Shown here piece by piece: positions 59,143-64,000 of a stretch of 64,000 bases of DNA. The DNA is from Dyella mobilis. GTDB taxonomy: Bacteria; Pseudomonadota; Gammaproteobacteria; Xanthomonadales; Rhodanobacteraceae. The number at the start of each line of letters is the position of its first letter. The first letter of the stretch is position 1. The translations under genes were made by a program, and so were the position numbers. The DNA is taken from NCBI RefSeq assembly GCF_016904945.1, contig NZ_JADIKF010000040.1, forward strand, positions 682,001 through 746,000. Reading direction: 5' to 3'. The notes under the pieces are model-generated. The model saw nothing but the letters and a program-made list of their open reading frames with translations, searched no databases and was not told the origin of the DNA.

Positions 59143-60060
59143 TCAAGCCTGCCCCGCTCGAACGGGGCGCGCCGCAATCTCGCGGTCCATCCACTCAATC
59201 AGTTGAGTGACCAGCGCGTCGGGGGTCTTCATCCAGCCGAAATGATCGGCACGCAGTCCATCCAGTTGTTCCGGCGTCACCCCACCCACTTGCTTCGACG
59301 CCTGGGGCATCTGGTCGAGCAACCAATCCAATGAGGCCGCAGGCGCCAGCCAGTCATTGCATAGGCGCAAGGCGAATATCGGCAGCGGCACGGAGGCCAA
59401 CTGACGGGAAAAATCCACGGGCATGCCATCGGCGGAATAAAGACCGGTTCGCCCGCTGCGCGACCAGTCCCTGATCACCCCACGCGCTTCATTACCCCCG
59501 AAACCCAACCGCCGCCCCGGCAAATGGCCGATCAACCGGGCCAGCGGCGAAGCCAGCAGGTAAGCCGCGCGAATCCAGCGGCCGCGGGAGAAGCACCGCC
59601 AATAGGGGGCCCCACTTGCAATCAGCGCCAAACCCTCCAGTTGCCCGGGCTGGAGACTGGCATAGAGGCAAGACAGCTGGCCGCCAAGACTGTGCCCGCC
59701 CAACCAGGGCCTGGCGCCCCCAAACTGCCAGCGCGCCAACTCCAACCCGGCCGGCAAATCGGCCTCCAACAGCTCGCGATAGCCCCAGTCGTGCCGCCTC
59801 CCCGCCCTGCGATCGCTGGAACCTATGCCACGCCATTCGTGCAGCGCAACCGCAATTCCCCTCGCCGCAAACGCCTCGGCCAATGGAAGATAGTGCTTGG
59901 CGGGAACACCCATCGCTGGCAGCCAATACAAAACGTGTCGGGCACGGCCAACGGGTTGCACGCAAATCAATTCGCTGCGCGCGCCGTCTCGCGACAGCAC
60001 CGGAACCAGCGTATTCGATTCCGTAAGACGGACAGGTGGCGCAGTAGAGGTCGCAGACAT
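59143..60060 (-). CDS. Alpha/beta hydrolase
   Basis: A 305-residue alpha/beta-fold protein. The nucleophile elbow reads GGHSLGGQLSCLYASL (Ser in GHSLG) and upstream HEWRGIGSSDRR gives an oxyanion loop. A likely catalytic His is in ADHFGWMKTP near residue 270. It has no signal peptide, so it is cytoplasmic. Substrate unknown; it resembles COG4757-type predicted hydrolases. It is 52 bases upstream of the flavin oxidoreductase gene and may share its transcript. Confidence 0.85.
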   Translation of the reverse strand: MSATSTAPPVRLTESNTLVPVLSRDGARSELICVQPVGRARHVLYWLPAMGVPAKHYLPLAEAFAARGIAVALHEWRGIGSSDRRAGRRHDWGYRELLEADLPAGLELARWQFGGARPWLGGHSLGGQLSCLYASLQPGQLEGLALIASGAPYWRCFSRGRWIRAAYLLASPLARLIGHLPGRRLGFGGNEARGVIRDWSRSGRTGLYSADGMPVDFSRQLASVPLPIFALRLCNDWLAPAASLDWLLDQMPQASKQVGGVTPEQLDGLRADHFGWMKTPDALVTQLIEWMDREIAARPVRAGQA

Positions 60061-60094
60061 TGATTCAGATTAATCACTGCAGGCAATGGATACA

Positions 60095-60120
60095 AAAAGG
60101 CCGGCATATGCCGGCCTTTT
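60095..60120 (-). terminator. Terminator of cold-shock gene 1
   Basis: AAAAGGCCGGC-ATAT-GCCGGCCTTTT, 23 bases after the cold-shock gene stop; perfect 11-bp stem and T-run. Confidence 0.88.
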
Positions 60121-60142
60121 CCAAATATTCACCCGATGGTAT

Positions 60143-60352
60143 TCAGCCCGGCATCACTTCGTCGGCCTGCAAGCCCTTCTGGCCTTGCACCACCTTGAAA
60201 CTTACCTTCTGACCCTCTTTGAGGCTCTTGAAGCCGTTACCCTGGATTGCACGGAAATGCACGAAGACGTCAGGGCCGTTGGCGCGGCTAATGAAACCGA
60301 ACCCCTTGGCGTCGTTGAACCATTTGACGGTGCCTTCTTCACGATCCGACAT
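60143..60352 (-). CDS. Cold-shock protein (CspA family), copy 1
   Basis: A 69-residue single cold-shock domain. RNP1 is KGFGFISR and RNP2 is VFVHFRAI, binding single-stranded nucleic acid. The protein differs from copy 2 at only a few residues (MSDREEGTVKWFNDAK against MSDRQIGTVKWFNDAK; RANGPD against RDNGPD). Own terminator and a 289-base region upstream that may include the long leader typical of this family. Confidence 0.95.
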   Translation of the reverse strand: MSDREEGTVKWFNDAKGFGFISRANGPDVFVHFRAIQGNGFKSLKEGQKVSFKVVQGQKGLQADEVMPG

Positions 60353-60641
60353 AACTCACACTCCATCCGTTAAAGCGTTTGACTCTGAGACCAGTCGACC
60401 CACCCGAGCCGACGGCTTACTGGGTTTGCCTAGATCGAGTGGAGCCTTGCGGACAGGGGCCGCATGCGGACACGCGCATTACCGAGCAGACACAGTGAAT
60501 ACAGCATAGTCATTTTCTTAAAACAATATGTGATGAGAAATTCACGTTTGGATTCACATTAAACAACGGATCGAAAATGATCGGAATAATAAAAAAGCCG
60601 GGCATTGAGCCCGGCTTTTTTAAATCGATCTATTCCAGCAA
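60353..60641. other. Region between cold-shock genes, probable long leader
   Basis: 289 bases with no ORF of interest: copy 2's terminator at 60591-60620, an AT-rich segment (60500-60590) likely to hold the copy 1 promoter, and the leader of copy 1. No firm -35/-10 pair. Confidence 0.5.
60591..60620 (-). terminator. Terminator of cold-shock gene 2
   Basis: AAAAAAGCCGGGC-ATTGA-GCCCGGCTTTTTT type stem with T-runs on both strands, 22 bases after the stop. Confidence 0.9.
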
Positions 60642-60851
60642 TTAAGCCGGAAGGACCTCATCGGCCTGCAGACCCTTCTGGCCCTGCACAACCTTGAAGC
60701 TGACCTTTTGGCCTTCCTGGAGGCTCTTGAAGCCATTGCCCTGGATCGCGCGGAAATGCACGAAGACATCCGGGCCATTGTCGCGGCTGATAAAGCCGAA
60801 ACCCTTGGCATCGTTGAACCACTTAACGGTACCGATCTGACGATCAGACAT
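60642..60851 (-). CDS. Cold-shock protein (CspA family), copy 2
   Basis: A 69-residue cold-shock-domain protein with intact RNP1 (KGFGFISR) and RNP2 (VFVHFRAI). The ATG at 60851 (MSDRQIGTVKWF) is the family start; an upstream frame to 60899 has no homology. Independent transcription from copy 1 is indicated by the terminator between them. Confidence 0.95.
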   Translation of the reverse strand: MSDRQIGTVKWFNDAKGFGFISRDNGPDVFVHFRAIQGNGFKSLQEGQKVSFKVVQGQKGLQADEVLPA

Positions 60852-61127
60852 GAAACACACTCCAAAACTAGGTTTTTCAATAACGAGAGACTCGACCACC
60901 CCGATTGGGGGCCGGCTTACTGGTGTGCTAAGGAAAACCCTAGGGGGTGAGCGATGAGGCAGATCGTAATCGGCTGCATCGGGTCACGTGACTCTGGTGA
61001 CCCCGGCAAACACAGTCCGACCATGATAACCGCAAACAGCATCGCAAAGCGAATAGGCATTCAGGCATAGGACAGCGGCAGCCGGGCGTTTATGCTGAAT
61101 GCCGTTCATTCTGAAAAGAGCCCTCCC

Positions 61128-61544
61128 GTGAACCTGGGTAATGAGACCGGCATTTTTCGTCCAACCGGCATCCGCCGGGCGGTTTGGTTATCGCTGGGCC
61201 TGTTGGGCGGCTGCAGCCATGCCGTCCGCAAGGAAGCGCCGCCGCCCCCCGTGCCCCTCGTGGATATAGGCGTTCCGGCCTGCAATGCCTACCTGAACAG
61301 CTATCTGGCCTGCCACCGCGCCGCGCACATCCTCCCGCCCAGCTCACTCGAAAGCCACTATCAGGCCATGCTGGCCAGCCTTCGGCAAAGCGCTGCCGAT
61401 CCCCAGGTTCGCCCCTACCTGGCGAACCGCTGCATCGGACTGACCCAACAGCTCAATGCCGCCTTGCAGGGGCGCTCCTGCTCTCCCGCCAGCGGCGTTG
61501 CCGCCCCCACAGTTCCGGCATCAACCACGCCAGTGCGCCCGTAA
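61128..61544 (+). CDS. Putative lipoprotein, unknown function
   Basis: A 138-residue protein (GTG start at 61128; ATG at 61092 also in frame). A signal sequence RRAVWLSLGLLGGC ends in a lipobox-like LGGC, predicting outer-membrane lipidation. The mature part starts with a proline run (APPPPVPLVD) and has Cys residues in VPACNAYLNSYLACHRAAH and NRCIGLTQ that may form disulfides. I do not recognise the family. Its end overlaps the convergent ycaQ gene by 24 bases. Confidence 0.7.
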   Translation: MNLGNETGIFRPTGIRRAVWLSLGLLGGCSHAVRKEAPPPPVPLVDIGVPACNAYLNSYLACHRAAHILPPSSLESHYQAMLASLRQSAADPQVRPYLANRCIGLTQQLNAALQGRSCSPASGVAAPTVPASTTPVRP

Positions 61545-62765
61545 CACTGAAGCCACCCCAGCGGGACGGCACCGGCCCAAACGGACCCTCGGCGTGCCGT
61601 GCCATGCAGCCGTGTCGGCAATAGCCTGCGCAACCTCCTTCAAGGTCCGGGGCGAGAGCTCAACCCCGTCCTCGAGGAACAAGGCTTTCACCTCGAACTC
61701 GCCCTCAGCCCGATGCGCCTTGGCATCGAGGCGCCCGATCAAGCGACCGCGATGCAGGAGCGGCAAGACGTAATAGCCATATTTGCGTTTCGCCGCAGGC
61801 AAATAGCATTCGATGCTGTAGTCGAAATCAAACATCTCGCGCAAACGGACACGATCCCAAACCAACGGATCGAAGGGCGAAAGCAATGCCGTATGCGTAG
61901 CACGCAAACGCCCCCTGCGAGCTTCATCCAGCAACGACGCGTGATCGCGATGGACATAGCCAGGGTCGCTCCATCCCTTCACTTCCACTTCCAACAATTC
62001 GCCATCCGCCAGCAAGGGCGCCAACTCGCGCTCATCCACAGCGGGTTTCAAGCGAAAGTAGTCGGCGATCCAACGCGCGCGCGCGATCCCTAGCGCGCGC
62101 ACGCTGTCGAGGATAAAGCGCCGCCGCAATGCCGATACATCCGCATCAAAAGGCGGATCAAGTTTGGCAAGGACGTTTTCGGCAAGATCATAAACACGCT
62201 GAAAACGCTCGCGCCGGGTCACCATGAGCTCGCCCGAGGCAAACCATGCCTCCAGCCAGCGCTTCTCCGGCTTCCACTCCCACCAACCGGATGCAGCGCG
62301 GCCGGTGCGCTCGAAATCGGAAGCACGTACCGGACCTGACTGGCGCACGTGCTCTAGCAGCGCATGCATTTCCTTGAGATTGGCGTCGCGTGCACGCGCT
62401 GCGTGTTTGTCCGCCCAATGATTGCTGGCAATTTGGGATCGCCACGCCCTGTGCACACCGATCTCCGCAGCGGTCACGAAACAGGCCTCGTGCGCCCAGC
62501 ACTCGGCAATGCGACCTGCTTCCAGTGCTTCATCCAGCCACGTCTGCGGATAGCTGCCCATGCGCGCGTGCAATACCAGGTAGGGACTGCGCGCGACGAC
62601 GTGAATGCTGTCGATCTGCAGGAGGCGCATGCGCTGAATGGCCGCCAACAGGTCTTCGCGGCGCGCGCGCCGTTTTGGTGCGTTTAGTAACCCTTGTGCC
62701 GCCAATTGCATGGCTCGCGCCTGCATTGGCGCGATTGGCTTTGCATCACGTGAAGATTCGCTCAA
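61521..62765 (-). CDS. ycaQ: DNA interstrand-crosslink glycosylase YcaQ (AlkZ family)
   Basis: A 414-residue winged-helix protein of the AlkX/AlkZ family that unhooks bulky alkylated bases and crosslinks. The catalytic QxD-type motif is in LLQIDSIHVVARSPY, followed by WLDEALEAGRIAECWAHEAC, ASGWWEWKPEKRWLE, the HSAVLSPFDPVVWDR-like THTALLSPFDPLVWDR and KRKYGYYVLPLLHRG. Start at TTG 62765, weakly supported; an ATG at 62726 (MQARAMQLAAQG) is the alternative. Its stop region overlaps the lipoprotein gene. Confidence 0.93.
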   Translation of the reverse strand: MSESSRDAKPIAPMQARAMQLAAQGLLNAPKRRARREDLLAAIQRMRLLQIDSIHVVARSPYLVLHARMGSYPQTWLDEALEAGRIAECWAHEACFVTAAEIGVHRAWRSQIASNHWADKHAARARDANLKEMHALLEHVRQSGPVRASDFERTGRAASGWWEWKPEKRWLEAWFASGELMVTRRERFQRVYDLAENVLAKLDPPFDADVSALRRRFILDSVRALGIARARWIADYFRLKPAVDERELAPLLADGELLEVEVKGWSDPGYVHRDHASLLDEARRGRLRATHTALLSPFDPLVWDRVRLREMFDFDYSIECYLPAAKRKYGYYVLPLLHRGRLIGRLDAKAHRAEGEFEVKALFLEDGVELSPRTLKEVAQAIADTAAWHGTPRVRLGRCRPAGVASVLRAHWRG

Positions 62766-62929
62766 CGGTTTATCGCCTTTACGAAATCGTTATCGCCTTA
62801 TTGTGCTTGCATTTATGCCACTTTGGTTACCGTCTTCAACGAGCTCGACGTGCCGAACTGCTTCGGCCAAGAACTCCCGGCAGAGGAAGCGGTCTGACGA
62901 GTCGAGCATTTCTGCATGGAGCCACGAAG

Positions 62930-63274
62930 ATGAAATATCGAACCCCACTGTTGGTTTCCCTGATCAGCGCCAGCTTGCTTTGCAGCGCAGGTGCTTTTGC
63001 GCAACAGCAATATCCGGCGCAGCAGCAACTCTCCGGCGACAAAGATACCTTCAACACCGCGCAAGGCCAGGTCACCATCAACTCCAAGATGGGCACGGTT
63101 CCTTCCACGGCATCGCCCCCCTCCTTCGAGCAGCTCGCCGCGGGCAACAAAGTGATTACCAAGGACGCCGCGAATGCCTACCCGCCGCTCGCCAACGACT
63201 TCGAATACGCGGCCCACGGCGGCAAGAGCATCACCAGGGCGCAATACGAAAAGTGGCTGCAAAACCTCAACTAA
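62930..63274 (+). CDS. Small secreted protein, unknown function
   Basis: A 114-residue protein with a signal peptide (MKYRTPLLVSLISASLLCSA..AFA) and a Gln-rich mature start (QQQYPAQQQLSGDKDTFN). The C-terminal part (FEQLAAGNKVITKDAANAYP, then KSITRAQYEKWLQNLN) looks helical and EF-hand-like, but a complete calcium loop is not obvious. ATG at 62930 with GGAG eight bases upstream. Its own terminator follows. Confidence 0.78.
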   Translation: MKYRTPLLVSLISASLLCSAGAFAQQQYPAQQQLSGDKDTFNTAQGQVTINSKMGTVPSTASPPSFEQLAAGNKVITKDAANAYPPLANDFEYAAHGGKSITRAQYEKWLQNLN

Positions 63275-63313
63275 GCGACAACGTGTACGTTTAGTCAAAA
63301 GTACGTCCTCGAT

Positions 63314-63345
63314 GCCGGCCATGGTTCTCCCGTGGCCGGCTTTTT
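63314..63345 (+). terminator. Terminator of small secreted protein gene
   Basis: GCCGGCCA and TGGCCGGC pair around an 11-base loop and are followed by TTTTT, 40 bases after the stop. Confidence 0.85.
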
Positions 63346-63413
63346 CTTATTGATAGCAAGACGGTTAGACTGGGCGGCAACCGCGCCGAGGAGCGGCGCA
63401 TCGGGGAGTTCCC

Positions 63414-64000
63414 ATGAAACCGTGGCTGAGCTGCTTGATGGCTTGCGCCGTGATCGGGCCAGGCATTTCTCCCGTCCGGGCTCAGAACGAAAATCCCGCG
63501 GACATCCGCGCCTGCACCGCCATCGAAAGCGACGCACAACGACTGGCCTGTTACGACAAGGCCACCGGTCGCGATCATTTGCCCGCCGCGCAAAAGCGCA
63601 CCGCCGCGGCGACGCCCTCACCCAATGTGTTCTCGCACGAACATGCGGCGGCGGCCTCCGTCACGGGCAAAAACGCCGCACCCGCACCGCTCTCGTTGCT
63701 GGACAGTCGCTGGGAGCTGTCGCCGGAAAGCAAGCTCGGCACTTTCAATCTGCGCGGGTACAAGCCCATCTATGTACTGCCGGTATTTGCCACCAGCAAC
63801 CAGAACAACCTTCCCTACAGCCCCAACCCGGTCAACGCCGTGCAGGTGCCGCTGGGCATGCAAAGCGTTGAAGGCAAGTTCCAGCTCAGCCTGAAAACCA
63901 AGCTGTGGCAAGGCGTGTTCGGCGACATCGGCGATTTGTGGGTGGGTTATACCCAGGATTCCTACTGGCAGGTCTACAACTCGAAACTTTCGCGCCCTTT
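63414..64000 (+). CDS. pldA: Phospholipase A family outer-membrane protein (partial)
   Basis: The N-terminal 195 residues; the gene runs off the window. A signal peptide (MKPWLSCLMACAVIGPGISP..RA) is followed by a linker with two Cys (IRACTAIESDAQRLACYDK), as in xanthomonad PldA proteins. Then the barrel begins: LLDSRWELSPESKLGTFNLR, YKPIYVLPVFATSNQNN and GDLWVGYTQDSYWQVYN. These are typical of outer-membrane phospholipase A1. The His/Ser active site lies beyond the window. ATG at 63414 after GGGGAG. Confidence 0.88.
   Translation, partial: MKPWLSCLMACAVIGPGISPVRAQNENPADIRACTAIESDAQRLACYDKATGRDHLPAAQKRTAAATPSPNVFSHEHAAAASVTGKNAAPAPLSLLDSRWELSPESKLGTFNLRGYKPIYVLPVFATSNQNNLPYSPNPVNAVQVPLGMQSVEGKFQLSLKTKLWQGVFGDIGDLWVGYTQDSYWQVYNSKLSRP

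Overview
The window reads as chromosomal DNA of a high-GC gammaproteobacterium of the order Xanthomonadales, most likely Rhodanobacteraceae (Dyella/Rhodanobacter type). The reasons are gene order (hfq-hflX-hflK-hflC-DUF2065 beside miaA; recA-recX-alaS-csrA-tRNA-Ser), protein sequences, and the intergenic repeats. No rRNA, CRISPR array, prophage or intact insertion sequence is visible. The genus is inferred, not shown.

Layout. 1-5.3 kb: a minus-strand RNA/GTPase/protease-control block (hfq, hflX, hflK, hflC, DUF2065) and miaA. 5.4-12.6 kb: a small lipoprotein, tdh, a 1219-residue AsmA-like DUF748 protein and kbl; tdh and kbl together make the threonine-to-glycine pathway but are separated here. 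12.6-16.2 kb: an RsuA-type pseudouridine synthase and two tandem OmpA-family porins. 16.4-27.9 kb: methylcitrate-cycle genes (prpD; prpB-prpC with a DUF2332 gene; a divergent DNA-binding-domain/citrate-synthase fusion), interrupted by a Mn-riboswitch-controlled TerC transporter and by a five-gene secretion operon. 28-37 kb: tRNA-Ser(GCT), csrA, alaS, recX, an SDR, recA, pncC-type deamidase and mutS. 37-47.7 kb: katG, a response regulator, hslR, a bL12-CTD-like small membrane protein, a TRIC-like channel, an AEC transporter, htpG, htpX, gluQ and an acetoacetyl-CoA reductase. 47.8-53.5 kb: a LysR regulator divergent from a guanidino-compound catabolic operon (guanidinobutyrase, NCS1 permease, nitrilase-family amidase, GABA transaminase). 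53.5-64 kb: tcdA, a c-type cytochrome, a family-39 glycosyltransferase, pirin, an Old Yellow Enzyme homologue, a hydrolase, two cold-shock genes, ycaQ and the start of a phospholipase A gene.

The most notable region is 18.9-23.2 kb. Five minus-strand genes encode a Gly/Ala-rich secreted protein, a small secreted protein with a similar C-terminus, a periplasmic C39-type cysteine peptidase, a third small secreted protein and an outer-membrane barrel with an N-terminal coiled coil. Two ATGA overlaps couple three of them. A near-consensus sigma-54 promoter lies upstream, with four GATGCAA direct repeats further up. Architecture resembles the Pseudomonas Fap functional-amyloid system, but the fibre-like proteins look different, so this may be a divergent Fap-like fibre system. 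Other non-routine items are a 136-bp element with perfect 26-bp terminal inverted repeats plus a second one-ended copy 26 kb away, a 32-bp perfect palindrome built from the 3' end of tRNA-Ser, and a palindromic operator candidate between prpB and the citrate-synthase fusion gene.
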